From Clostridiales bacterium (GTDB lineage Bacteria; Bacillota; Clostridia; Lachnospirales; Lachnospiraceae), in assembly GCA_018365455.1 (NCBI GenBank), contig JAGZJZ010000008.1, forward strand, positions 117,977 through 181,976: 64,000 bases of DNA, read 5' to 3'. The notes beneath the pieces are model-generated. The model saw nothing but the letters and a program-made list of their open reading frames with translations. It had not been told where the DNA came from and searched no databases. The position numbers and the translations under genes are program-made. This document shows positions 1 through 7,466 of the stretch, piece after piece. Numbering within the stretch: position 1 is the first letter of the stretch; each line of letters starts with the position of its first letter.

Positions 1-62
1 TAATTTCAGAGTAACATAATTTACTATATCATGAACAAATGTAAATAGAAAGCTGTGGACAG

Positions 63-848
63 ATGATAAATCAGGCAGAATTAGAAAAAATAATCCGTGA
101 GACTATACGGAGATATCAGAAAAAAAGGCTGATCATCGCAGTTAACTGGAAGATGAATATGACAATTGCTGAGGGAAGAAAATTTTTAGAGGAATTAAGT
201 GATATTCAGGATGCCCCCCTTGTTATTTTTCCTCCTTTTACAACGTTAGCAGGATTGGCAGAAGAATTTACCGTTAGGAATATCCTGACTGGGGCGCAGA
301 ACTTCCACGATCAGCCGGGAGGTGCATTTACCGGAGAGATATCCATTCCCATGCTGCAGGAGCTGGGATGTACCTATTTGATGGCAGGCCATTCCGAACG
401 GAGGGTGTACAATTATGAGTCTGACGAGGAAATCAACCGAAAAGTTCTTGCCGCGGCAAAGGCTTCTATGAAGATTATGCTCTGTATCGGAGAGAGCCAG
501 AAGGAACGTCAGGAGGGTATTTGGAAAGAAACACTTCGAAACCAGCTGCTGAAAGATCTTGCAACACTGCAAGGAGAGGCGGTTTCAAAAGTACATATCG
601 CTTATGAGCCTGTATGGGCGATCGGAACAGGCGTAAGCGCATCATCAGATGAGATTCATGAAACCCATGTATATTTAAAAGGTGTAATCCGGGAGATATT
701 AGGCATAGAAGTGCCCATACTCTATGGCGGCAGTGTAAATGAAAAAAATGCAGCAGCCATAGGCGAGATTCCATCTGTAGATGGATTTTTAATCGGAAGT
801 GCAGGGATTCATGCAGAAAAATTAAACTATATTCAAGAGTGTGTCTGA
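63..848 (+). CDS. tpiA: Triosephosphate isomerase with N-terminal encapsulation-like helix
   Basis: Interconverts dihydroxyacetone phosphate and glyceraldehyde 3-phosphate. The TIM barrel is complete: NWK gives catalytic Lys30, AGHSERR gives His110, YEPVWAIGTG gives Glu182, and YGGSV near 221-225 is the phosphate loop. The protein is 261 residues against about 250 for the family. The surplus is an N-terminal amphipathic helix, MINQAELEKIIRETIRRYQK, placed before the usual start of the barrel. Such a helix is typical of BMC cargo, and the genes that follow include a tagged DeoC and a shell protein. I infer a compartment-dedicated isomerase, distinct from a glycolytic copy. No good ribosome site is visible before the ATG at 63, and the operon may begin to the left of the window. 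The family call is secure; the targeting role is inference. Confidence 0.95.
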   Translation: MINQAELEKIIRETIRRYQKKRLIIAVNWKMNMTIAEGRKFLEELSDIQDAPLVIFPPFTTLAGLAEEFTVRNILTGAQNFHDQPGGAFTGEISIPMLQELGCTYLMAGHSERRVYNYESDEEINRKVLAAAKASMKIMLCIGESQKERQEGIWKETLRNQLLKDLATLQGEAVSKVHIAYEPVWAIGTGVSASSDEIHETHVYLKGVIREILGIEVPILYGGSVNEKNAAAIGEIPSVDGFLIGSAGIHAEKLNYIQECV

Positions 849-901
849 AAATTACATGCGCTGGAGTATATGATAATATATTAGGAAGAGAGGACATACA
901 T

Positions 902-1654
902 ATGGAAATGGAACAGTTGGTTGCAAAAATTGCAGATGAGATTTTGAGAAAGCTGGAGATTCAGGGGGGATTAAAACCTGCTCCATCCGGTTCCGTAGCA
1001 GGTATGATAGACCATACGCTGCTGAAACAGGATGCAAGTGAAGATCAGATCAAGAAGTTATGTGAGGAAGCGAAAGAAAATCATTTTTGCTCGGTATGCA
1101 TTAACCCGGGATACGTTCCCCTTTGTTATGATCTGCTGAGAGGGACAGGGGTAAAAGTATGTACGGTCATCGGATTTCCACTGGGTGCCACCACTACGAA
1201 ATCCAAAGTATTTGAAGCAAATGAAGCCATTGAAAACGGAGCGAACGAAGTGGACATGGTCATCAATGTGGGGAAAGTAAAATCAGAAGACTGGAGCTTT
1301 GTAAAAAAAGATATTTCAGACGTAGTGACTGCCGTTCATGGCAGGGCAATTGTAAAAGTAATCCTTGAGACCTGTCTGCTTACCGAAGAAGAGATTGTAC
1401 ATGTATGCCGGATTTGCAAAGAGGCAGGTGCAGATTTTGTTAAGACATCCACAGGGTTTTCTACCGGAGGAGCTACCGCAGCACACGTGGCACTTATGAG
1501 AAAAACGGTGGGCAATGAGATGGGTGTAAAAGCTTCCGGCGGAGTGAAGAGTGCAGAGACAGCCAGGGAAATGATTGCGGCAGGTGCAACGAGACTGGGG
1601 ACCAGTTCCGGTATTGCAATCATAAATGGTCTGACCGGAACCGGTAACTATTAA
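902..1654 (+). CDS. deoC: Deoxyribose-phosphate aldolase with encapsulation-like N-terminus
   Basis: Class I aldolase that splits 2-deoxyribose 5-phosphate to acetaldehyde and glyceraldehyde 3-phosphate. Residues 33-250 form the DeoC barrel. The Schiff-base lysine is Lys181 in FVKTSTGFSTGG, the second conserved lysine is Lys210 in VKASGGV, and VDMVINVG is present near 118-125. Residues 1-20 (MEMEQLVAKIADEILRKLEI) form an amphipathic helix followed by a Gly/Pro/Ser linker, the classic layout of a BMC encapsulation peptide. A GTG at 839 would extend the frame by 21 residues but overlaps the isomerase gene. The ATG at 902 is preceded by a purine-rich ribosome site (GAGAGG) and is preferred. DeoC cargo is known from sugar-phosphate-utilising BMC loci, which matches the neighbours. 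Confidence 0.95.
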   Translation: MEMEQLVAKIADEILRKLEIQGGLKPAPSGSVAGMIDHTLLKQDASEDQIKKLCEEAKENHFCSVCINPGYVPLCYDLLRGTGVKVCTVIGFPLGATTTKSKVFEANEAIENGANEVDMVINVGKVKSEDWSFVKKDISDVVTAVHGRAIVKVILETCLLTEEEIVHVCRICKEAGADFVKTSTGFSTGGATAAHVALMRKTVGNEMGVKASGGVKSAETAREMIAAGATRLGTSSGIAIINGLTGTGNY

Positions 1655-1672
1655 AGGAGAGGAGTGAAGGAA

Positions 1673-2737
1673 ATGGCACAAAAAATGAGGGCTGTAAGAT
1701 TATTTGCACCAAAAGACATACGCTGCGTGGAAGTGGATGTACCCCGGATTGAAAAGGATACCCAGGTTTTGATAAAGGTAAAAAGCTGTGGGGTATGCGG
1801 GTCTGATATTCCCAGAGTTATGGTGAAAGGCACTTATCATTTTCCAACAACCATAGGCCATGAGTTTGCAGGACAGATTGCAGCCTGTGGCGATAAGGTG
1901 AAAAACCAGCTGGATGTGGGGGACCGGGTATCCGTTATGCCTTTGATTCCCTGCGGAGAATGCCAGTATTGTAAAGTAGGACAGTCACATCTCTGTGACA
2001 CATATGACTACTATGGTTCCAGAAGAGACGGTGCCATGGCGGAATATATCGTAGTGGAATCGGAAAACTGCCTCAAACTCCCGTCCGGCGTTGATTATGA
2101 AGAAGGCTCCTTTACAGATCCGGTGTCGGTAGGGCTTCATGCAGTGCGGAAGACGAAAATTGAAGCCGGAAAATCTGCTGCGGTATTTGGACTTGGCGCA
2201 ATTGGATTTATTACGGTGCAATGGTTAAAAGCCCTTGGATGCACAACGGTAATTGCCGTAGACGTATCCGATGATAAGCTGCGTCTGGCAAAGCGGCTTG
2301 GCGCCACAGCCGGCATAAATGGAAAAGACCTGGATGCAGTCAAGGCAATTAAAGATTTGACAGGAGGAGAAGGGGTAGATATTGCAATCGAGTTTGCAGG
2401 AAGTAAGTACACCCATGTGCAGGCGGTAGCCTCCTGTAAGAAAAATGGAGAAGTTGTTTACGGCGGTATCACTTATGATGATGTAACGTTTCCCAACAGC
2501 GTCATAGCTTCTATATTAAGAGGGGAACTGACGATTCACGGCAGCTGGAATTCATCCATTAACCCACTTCCAATTAATGAGTGGAAGAGTGCCCTGGAGT
2601 TTATGCATACCGGGCAGATGAATGTAGACCCGCTAATTACCCACAGGGTACGACTGGAAGATTGTAAAGAAGTATTTGATATGATGTTTAAGCGGTCAGA
2701 AGTATTTACAAAAGTACTCTTTAAACCGGAAATGTAG
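1673..2737 (+). CDS. Zinc-dependent medium-chain polyol/alcohol dehydrogenase (GatD-like)
   Basis: NAD(P)-dependent dehydrogenase of the MDR superfamily, closest in feel to galactitol-1-phosphate or sorbitol dehydrogenases. Catalytic zinc ligands are visible in GVCGSD (Cys) and GHEFAG (His). A structural zinc lobe with four cysteines follows (CGECQYCKVGQSHLC). The Rossmann motif is GLGAIG at about residue 170. The start is taken at ATG 1673, about 10 bases after AAGGAGAGGAG; a GTG at 1664 lies directly on that ribosome site. No targeting helix is apparent. Between deoC and the shell gene it may supply the NAD(H)-linked oxidation or reduction step of the compartment pathway. The substrate cannot be read from sequence. 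Confidence 0.88.
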   Translation: MAQKMRAVRLFAPKDIRCVEVDVPRIEKDTQVLIKVKSCGVCGSDIPRVMVKGTYHFPTTIGHEFAGQIAACGDKVKNQLDVGDRVSVMPLIPCGECQYCKVGQSHLCDTYDYYGSRRDGAMAEYIVVESENCLKLPSGVDYEEGSFTDPVSVGLHAVRKTKIEAGKSAAVFGLGAIGFITVQWLKALGCTTVIAVDVSDDKLRLAKRLGATAGINGKDLDAVKAIKDLTGGEGVDIAIEFAGSKYTHVQAVASCKKNGEVVYGGITYDDVTFPNSVIASILRGELTIHGSWNSSINPLPINEWKSALEFMHTGQMNVDPLITHRVRLEDCKEVFDMMFKRSEVFTKVLFKPEM

Positions 2738-2760
2738 AAACCAAGCAGGAGGATAAGCAA

Positions 2761-3036
2761 ATGACACAGGAAGCATTAGGATTAGTGGAAACAAGAGGTC
2801 TGGTAGCAGCAATTGAAGCAGCGGATGCTATGGTAAAAGCAGCAGATGTAACACTGGTTGGATCAGAGAAAATTGGATCCGGATTAGTGACAATTATGGT
2901 ACGCGGAGACGTGGGAGCAGTGAAAGCCGCAACCGAAGTGGGAGCCCAGGCAGCAGGAAAATTAGGTGAACTGGTTGCCGTACATGTGATTCCCAGGCCC
3001 CATGGTGACGTGGAGAAAATATTGCCCCAGGCATAA
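2761..3036 (+). CDS. BMC-domain hexameric shell protein (PduA/EutM type)
   Basis: A single BMC domain of 91 residues, the size of BMC-H proteins that tile the facets of microcompartment shells. It opens with EALGLVETRGLVAAIEAADAM, typical of PduA/EutM. The pore loop is KIGSGL at about residues 37-42, and VRGDVGAVKAA follows. AGGAGGATAAGCAA gives an ideal ribosome site before ATG 2761. It is the only shell gene in the window. No pentamer (BMC-P) or trimer (BMC-T) gene is seen, so a full shell needs genes elsewhere, probably upstream of base 1. It is the last gene of the operon and is followed by a structured repeat and a terminator. Confidence 0.95.
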   Translation: MTQEALGLVETRGLVAAIEAADAMVKAADVTLVGSEKIGSGLVTIMVRGDVGAVKAATEVGAQAAGKLGELVAVHVIPRPHGDVEKILPQA

Positions 3037-3055
3037 TTCTAGATAAATGTTGATT

Positions 3056-3217
3056 AGAGTCTGTTTGAAAAATCATTCCCGCCATCTGCACGCCTCACTT
3101 TGTAGTATATTTGCCCCGAATTCAGGTTGCGCAGCCCACTGCGCGCCCTTCATCCGAAACAAATCTACCACAAACTGTGACGCACATCTGTCAGAAAGCA
3201 TTTTTCAAACAGGCTCT
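3056..3217. repeat. Interspersed repeat family A, long copy 1
   Basis: A 162-bp non-coding element bounded by an 18-bp inverted repeat (arms 3056-3073 and 3200-3217, one G-T pair). Its core (ATTCCCGCCATCTGCACGCC through ACATCTGTCAGAAAGCA) recurs at 63835-63992. It fills most of the gap between the shell gene and the following terminator. It has no coding capacity and resembles MITE/ERIC-type elements. Confidence 0.8.
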
Positions 3218-3224
3218 TAGAGAG

Positions 3225-3262
3225 AAGGCAGGGTGTTCGGAGGGATAGCCCTGCCTTTTTTA
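3225..3262 (+). terminator. Rho-independent terminator of the BMC operon
   Basis: AAGGCAGGG pairs with CCCTGCCTT across a short loop and is followed by a run of T. It sits after the shell gene and its repeat and before the SorC promoter. Confidence 0.85.
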
Positions 3263-3272
3263 TTGTTCATTG

Positions 3273-3307
3273 TTGGATATAAAACAGTATTATGTTATAA
3301 TATCCAA
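3273..3307 (+). promoter_or_regulatory. Promoter and likely autoregulatory operator of the SorC gene
   Basis: TTGGAT (3273-3278), a 17-bp spacer and TATAAT (3296-3301) form a good sigma-A promoter. It is framed by a perfect 8-bp inverted repeat, TTGGATAT (3273-3280) and ATATCCAA (3300-3307), which overlaps both promoter boxes. That placement suggests repression by the downstream SorC-family protein. Confidence 0.6.
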
Positions 3308-3360
3308 ATAATATCCTTTTCAAAGAAAATAAGGAGATGATTGTCGGGAGGAGAATGATG

Positions 3361-4323
3361 ATGAATGATTATAAAAAAATAGAGCTTCTTGTTCAGGTGG
3401 CTAAGCTGTATTATGAAAATGATTACAGCCAGGAAATGGTGGCAAAAAAGTTAAGCCTGTCCAGACCATATATATCAAAATTATTGAATGAAGCGAAAGA
3501 AGTGGGCATTGTTCGAGTTCAGGTGGTGGACCCTATGAGTGTTGAGAGCAAACTGGAGCAGAAATTCAGGAATAAATTCAATTTGAAGAAAGTAATTATA
3601 ACTCCATCTAATGCGGATGAGAATCCTCTGTCACGCATTGGGATGGAGATGGGTAGATACCTAAACAGTATTATAAAAAATGGGGATATTCTGGGACTTT
3701 CCTGGGGAGATACCCTGTTTGAGTGTTCCAAATCCCTCATTGGAAGAGAAGACCTGGAAAATGTAACAGCAGTACTTCTCTGCGGAGGGATCAGCGATCT
3801 GAAGAAAAACATTTACTCCACAGAAATCGCAAATAATTTTGCCAATAAGTTGAGAGCGTCCTCTTATGTGCTGCCTCTTCCCGCTGTGGTGGACAATAAA
3901 AAAATGAAAGACATCATCCAGCGTGACCACAATATGGGCAAAGTTCTTCAGTATGGATACGATGCCAATATTGCAGTTTTTACAATGGGTGCATTCGGAC
4001 TGAAAAGTGCAATTGTACGTGCGGGCTATTTAAGTGACCGCACCATGGAAGAGCTTTCCCAAAAAGGAGCGGTTGGTGATATCTGTTCCCATATTATCGA
4101 CATCAACGGGAATATCTGTGATATGGAATTAGATGAAAGAACCATTGCTGTGCCCTTAGATGTAATTCGGCAGAAAGAATACCGGATCGGCGTGGCACAG
4201 GGTACCAGTAAAATTGATTCTATCTGCGGAGCGTTAAACGGCGGGCTGATCAATGTCCTGATTACAAATGAAGAGACGGCGGAATTAGTATGGAATAAAA
4301 TTGAGAAGATGGAACGGGATTAA
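3361..4323 (+). CDS. SorC/DeoR-type sugar-binding transcriptional regulator
   Basis: A DNA-binding regulator of the SorC family, which includes B. subtilis DeoR and CggR. The N-terminal helix-turn-helix is SQEMVAKKLSLSRPYISKLL at about residues 23-42. The rest is the phosphosugar-binding domain, with GLSWGDT and the later GAFG and GTSK motifs. In-frame starts exist at 3337, 3355, 3358 and 3361. GGGAGGAG at 3346-3353 favours ATG 3361, 7 bases downstream. Position after a deoC-containing BMC operon suggests that it senses a sugar phosphate, perhaps deoxyribose 5-phosphate, and controls that operon. The effector is inference. Confidence 0.88.
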   Translation: MNDYKKIELLVQVAKLYYENDYSQEMVAKKLSLSRPYISKLLNEAKEVGIVRVQVVDPMSVESKLEQKFRNKFNLKKVIITPSNADENPLSRIGMEMGRYLNSIIKNGDILGLSWGDTLFECSKSLIGREDLENVTAVLLCGGISDLKKNIYSTEIANNFANKLRASSYVLPLPAVVDNKKMKDIIQRDHNMGKVLQYGYDANIAVFTMGAFGLKSAIVRAGYLSDRTMEELSQKGAVGDICSHIIDINGNICDMELDERTIAVPLDVIRQKEYRIGVAQGTSKIDSICGALNGGLINVLITNEETAELVWNKIEKMERD

Positions 4324-4330
4324 GGAAAAC

Positions 4331-4432
4331 CGGAAAGCAATCGGAATAGGAAAGCAATCGAAATCGGATAGCAACCGAAATCGGAAAGCATTTGGAATCG
4401 GAAAGCATTCGAAATCGGAAAGCATTCGAAAT
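4331..4432. repeat. Six-unit 17-bp tandem repeat after the SorC stop codon
   Basis: Six head-to-tail 17-bp units with consensus CGGAAAGCATTCGAAAT start at 4331, 4348, 4365, 4382, 4399 and 4416. The last two are identical and the earlier ones are more diverged. The array starts 7 bases after the stop codon and ends just before the terminator. There are no spacers, so it is not a CRISPR array. Confidence 0.9.
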
Positions 4433-4442
4433 AGAATCATAT

Positions 4443-4491
4443 AAAAAAGAGTATAAAACCGGATGAACAACAACGGTTTTATACTCTTTTC
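4443..4491. terminator. Bidirectional terminator between SorC gene and dnaK
   Basis: AAAAGAGTATAAAACCG pairs with CGGTTTTATACTCTTTT around a 12-base loop, with A and T tracts on both sides. It serves the convergent SorC (+) and DnaK (-) genes. Confidence 0.9.
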
Positions 4492-4537
4492 GATTTTAAT
4501 TGGAAATTAAAATAGTCCGTGGTGCAGTGATTCAGCT

Positions 4538-6277
4538 TTAAACCATATCAATTGAGCGCTGCAGTGCATCTGCAGATGCTTTAATCTCATCGGCTTCCAC
4601 ATCAGTGATGGTTTCCGGTTTTGCTTTTTTCAAGAGTTTCCTCAGATTGGCTATATCATTTTTCAGGAAATTTTTCTGTTCTTTTGTTAATTCCTTTTTC
4701 CGCTCAGATAATAGCTGCTCCGCTTTAATGATCATGCCCTGAGCATCGTTAATGGTATCCAGAGAGCCCTTGCGCCTGGAATCCTGCGCTTCATACTGCT
4801 GTGCATCCTGGATTGCTTTTTCAATATCTGCTTCTGACAGGTTGGAAGCGGCCGTAATGGTAATATCCTGGGCTTTACCGGTTCCCAGGTCTTTTGCTGA
4901 GACATGTACAATTCCGTTGGTATCGATATCAAAGGTAACTTCAATCTGGGGACCGCCAGCCATGGCACGCTTGATTCCGCTTAAGCGGAATTTTCCCAGG
5001 CTTTTGTTATCTCTGGCAAACTGGCGTTCTCCCTGCAGAACATGAATATCAACGGAAGTCTGGAAGTTTCCGGCAGTGGTAAATATTTTGGATTCCCTTC
5101 TGGGGATTGTGGAATTTTTGGGAATCAAAACGTTACATACGCCGCCCACAGTTTCAATGGAGAGGGACAGAGGAGTGACATCCAGCAGCAGGATTTCATT
5201 CAGGCCTGCATCTCCAGCCAGCTTTCCGCCCTGGATGGAAGCGCCAAGTGCCACACATTCGTCGGGGTTCAAGTTCTTGCTCAGGTCATGGCGTGTCAGC
5301 ATTTTTACTTTTTCCTGTACTGCCGGAATACGGGTGGAACCACCTACCAGAAGTACTTTGCCAAGCTCTGAGGTGGAAATACCTGCATCATTTAAAGCGG
5401 TCTGGACAGGAAGGGCGGTGCGTTCCACCAGGTCGCTTGTGAGTTCATCAAATTTTGCCCGGGTCAGGTTCATATCCAGATGCACCGGACCGGAACGGGT
5501 GGTACTGATAAAGGGAAGATTAATGTTTACGGTAGTAGCGGCGGATAATTCTCTTTTGGCTTTCTCCGCCTCTTCCCGGATACGGTTCATTGCAACACTG
5601 TCTTTGGTGAGATTGATGCCTTCCTGCTTTTTGAATTCATTCACCAGGTAATCGCAGATGCGTTTATCAAAATCATCACCGCCCAGCTGATTATCACCGG
5701 CAGTTGCCATTACCTCCACAACGCCTTCCCCGATTTCAATTACAGATACGTCAAAAGTTCCACCCCCAAGATCGTAGATCAGAATTTTCTGCGGTGCGAA
5801 ATTATCAAGACCGTAAGCCAGAGCAGCGGAAGTGGGCTCATTGATGATTCGCTGGACATTTAAGCCGGCGATTCTTCCGGCATCTTTTGTTGCCTGCCGC
5901 TGGGAATCACTGAAGTAAGCGGGAACCGTAATTACGGCATCCGTAACTGCCTCTCCCAGATAACTCTCTGCATCTGTTTTTAATTTTTTCAAAATCATCG
6001 CCGAGATTTCCGGCGGTGTATATTTTTTGCCATTTATTTTAACTGTATAGTCAGAACCCATGTGTCGTTTTATGGAAAAAACAGTATTATCCGGATTGGT
6101 CACAGCCTGACGTTTAGCCGGTTCACCGATCAGGCGGTCACCGTTTTTTGTAAAAGCCACAATAGACGGAGTTGTCCGAAATCCTTCCGCATTTGCAATT
6201 ACGACAGGCTGGCCTCCTTCCATAACAGCTACACAGCTGTTTGTTGTGCCTAAATCAATGCCAATAATTTTACCCAT
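4538..6277 (-). CDS. dnaK: Hsp70 chaperone, stand-alone DnaK paralogue
   Basis: ATP-dependent chaperone. The nucleotide-binding domain has GIDLGTTNSCVAV at the start, NEPTSAALAYG, DLGGGTFDVSV and LVGGSTRIPAV. The substrate-binding domain (LLLDVTPLSLSIET onward) and helical lid follow. At 579 residues it is shorter than the usual 605-640 and lacks the acidic or glycine-rich C-terminal tail. No grpE, dnaJ or hrcA is adjacent, so this may be a second DnaK, separate from the heat-shock operon. Two starts are possible. GAGG lies 3 bases before the first ATG (6283) and 9 before the second (6277), so the second is preferred. Its leader carries repeat family B. Confidence 0.93.
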   Translation of the reverse strand: MGKIIGIDLGTTNSCVAVMEGGQPVVIANAEGFRTTPSIVAFTKNGDRLIGEPAKRQAVTNPDNTVFSIKRHMGSDYTVKINGKKYTPPEISAMILKKLKTDAESYLGEAVTDAVITVPAYFSDSQRQATKDAGRIAGLNVQRIINEPTSAALAYGLDNFAPQKILIYDLGGGTFDVSVIEIGEGVVEVMATAGDNQLGGDDFDKRICDYLVNEFKKQEGINLTKDSVAMNRIREEAEKAKRELSAATTVNINLPFISTTRSGPVHLDMNLTRAKFDELTSDLVERTALPVQTALNDAGISTSELGKVLLVGGSTRIPAVQEKVKMLTRHDLSKNLNPDECVALGASIQGGKLAGDAGLNEILLLDVTPLSLSIETVGGVCNVLIPKNSTIPRRESKIFTTAGNFQTSVDIHVLQGERQFARDNKSLGKFRLSGIKRAMAGGPQIEVTFDIDTNGIVHVSAKDLGTGKAQDITITAASNLSEADIEKAIQDAQQYEAQDSRRKGSLDTINDAQGMIIKAEQLLSERKKELTKEQKNFLKNDIANLRKLLKKAKPETITDVEADEIKASADALQRSIDMV

Positions 6278-6309
6278 TTTCATTTACCTCTTTCTCATCT
6301 CATCTTTTC

Positions 6310-6368
6310 ATTCCCGCGAGCAACGAGCCAAACGGAAACGCAGGCGCGTCCATTCGGCGACTGCCGGC
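6310..6368 (-). repeat. Repeat family B, copy 3 (3' half) in the dnaK leader
   Basis: Read on the minus strand this 59-bp stretch matches the 3' halves of the copies at 11034-11165 and 19715-19847. The shared parts are GGCAGTCGCC, TGGACGCGCC, GTTTGG and the end GCGGGAAT. It lies 32 bases before the DnaK start in the same orientation as the gene. Confidence 0.8.
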
Positions 6369-6489
6369 GCCTGTTTTCTACAACTAGAATATTGGATAAA
6401 TGTGTCACCTTTATGTATGGTTTCTAAAGAAAGTAAAAATAATTACGCCATCATTTTATGAATTGTTTATATTTATAAGTTTTTTAGAA

Positions 6490-6556
6490 GTTTAATGAAA
6501 GTTTAATGAAAAGTTAACCTTTATTTGTATGGCAAAACGATTATATATATGATATA
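6490..6556 (+). promoter_or_regulatory. Direct-repeat regulatory site upstream of the MacAB-like operon
   Basis: GTTTAATGAAA occurs twice in tandem (6490-6500 and 6501-6511), with a partial third unit AGTTAACC directly after. An 11-bp period is typical of OmpR/PhoB-family response-regulator boxes. A TATGAT-like -10 lies near 6551. The rest of the 6370-6647 gap shows AT-rich sequence and nothing else I can name. Confidence 0.45.
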
Positions 6557-6647
6557 GTTCTTTGTGAATCAAAATAATTGATGACTATGGAAAAGTGTTA
6601 TGTGTGATCACGTATCCATTATGGAAATGCGGAAAGGAGCAGAATAC

Positions 6648-7334
6648 ATGGCGTCGTTAATTCAGGTAAAGGATTTGAGTAAGATCTATAATCCGGGAGA
6701 AAATGAAGTGCGTGCTCTGGATCATGTCAGCCTGGAAATCAACACAGGAGAGTTTGTGGCGATTATCGGACAGTCAGGTTCCGGAAAATCTACGCTGATG
6801 AATATGCTGGGATGTCTGGATGTACCAACATCGGGAGAGTATTATTTAAATGGTGTGGACGTATCAACGATGAAAGACAACGAGCTTGCGGCAGTGCGAA
6901 ACCGGGAGATTGGTTTTATCTTTCAGGGCTTTAATCTGATTGCCAATCTGACTGCGGTGGAGAATGTGGAACTTCCACTGATTTACCGGGGAGTTGACAT
7001 GAGGGAAAGAAAGAAGCTGGCAATTGAATCATTAAAGATGGTGGGGCTGGAGAAGCGAATGCATCACAAACCGACCGAAATGTCAGGCGGACAGCAGCAG
7101 AGAGTGGCAATAGCCAGGGCAATCGCAGCAAAACCACCGGTTATTCTGGCGGATGAGCCCACCGGTAACCTGGATTCTGCATCCAGTAAAGAGATACTGG
7201 GAATACTGAAAAATCTACATAAAGATGGAAGAAGCGTCATATTGATTACACACGATAATGGAATCGCAGACCAGGCACGAAGGGTTGTGCGGATCATGGA
7301 TGGGAAGATAGAGTCAGATACGATGAATGAGTAG
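6648..7334 (+). CDS. ABC transporter ATPase, MacB/LolD type
   Basis: ATP-binding subunit that powers the adaptor-permease pair encoded next. Walker A is GQSGSGKST, the Q-loop is FQGFNL, the signature is MSGGQQQRVAIARA, Walker B is VILADEPTGNLD, and the switch His is in LITHD. This set is diagnostic of the MacB/LolD/FtsE clade. ATG 6648 follows AAAGGAG by 9 bases. The longer frame from 6600 has no ribosome site and adds 16 odd residues. A 132-bp gap separates it from the adaptor gene, but all three genes are collinear. The likely role is efflux of peptides or other toxic amphiphiles. Confidence 0.92.
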   Translation: MASLIQVKDLSKIYNPGENEVRALDHVSLEINTGEFVAIIGQSGSGKSTLMNMLGCLDVPTSGEYYLNGVDVSTMKDNELAAVRNREIGFIFQGFNLIANLTAVENVELPLIYRGVDMRERKKLAIESLKMVGLEKRMHHKPTEMSGGQQQRVAIARAIAAKPPVILADEPTGNLDSASSKEILGILKNLHKDGRSVILITHDNGIADQARRVVRIMDGKIESDTMNE

Positions 7335-7466
7335 ATCAAAAAATGATTATTCAGATCAATAAAATAATTAAGTAACTTCATACAATGAGTGAGTAAATCA
7401 ATACAATAAATAAGTTTATTTATAGTGAATAGTCACGGGCAGTAAAATAAAATGGAGGAGACCATT

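Noticed and set aside
3337..3360. SorC gene start at ATG 3337
   Set aside because: AAGGAG abuts this ATG with no spacer, while GGGAGGAG is correctly placed for ATG 3361.
4331..4432. Possible CRISPR array (regularly spaced repeats)
   Set aside because: Units are head-to-tail with no spacers, 17 bp long, and no cas genes are nearby. It is a simple tandem repeat.
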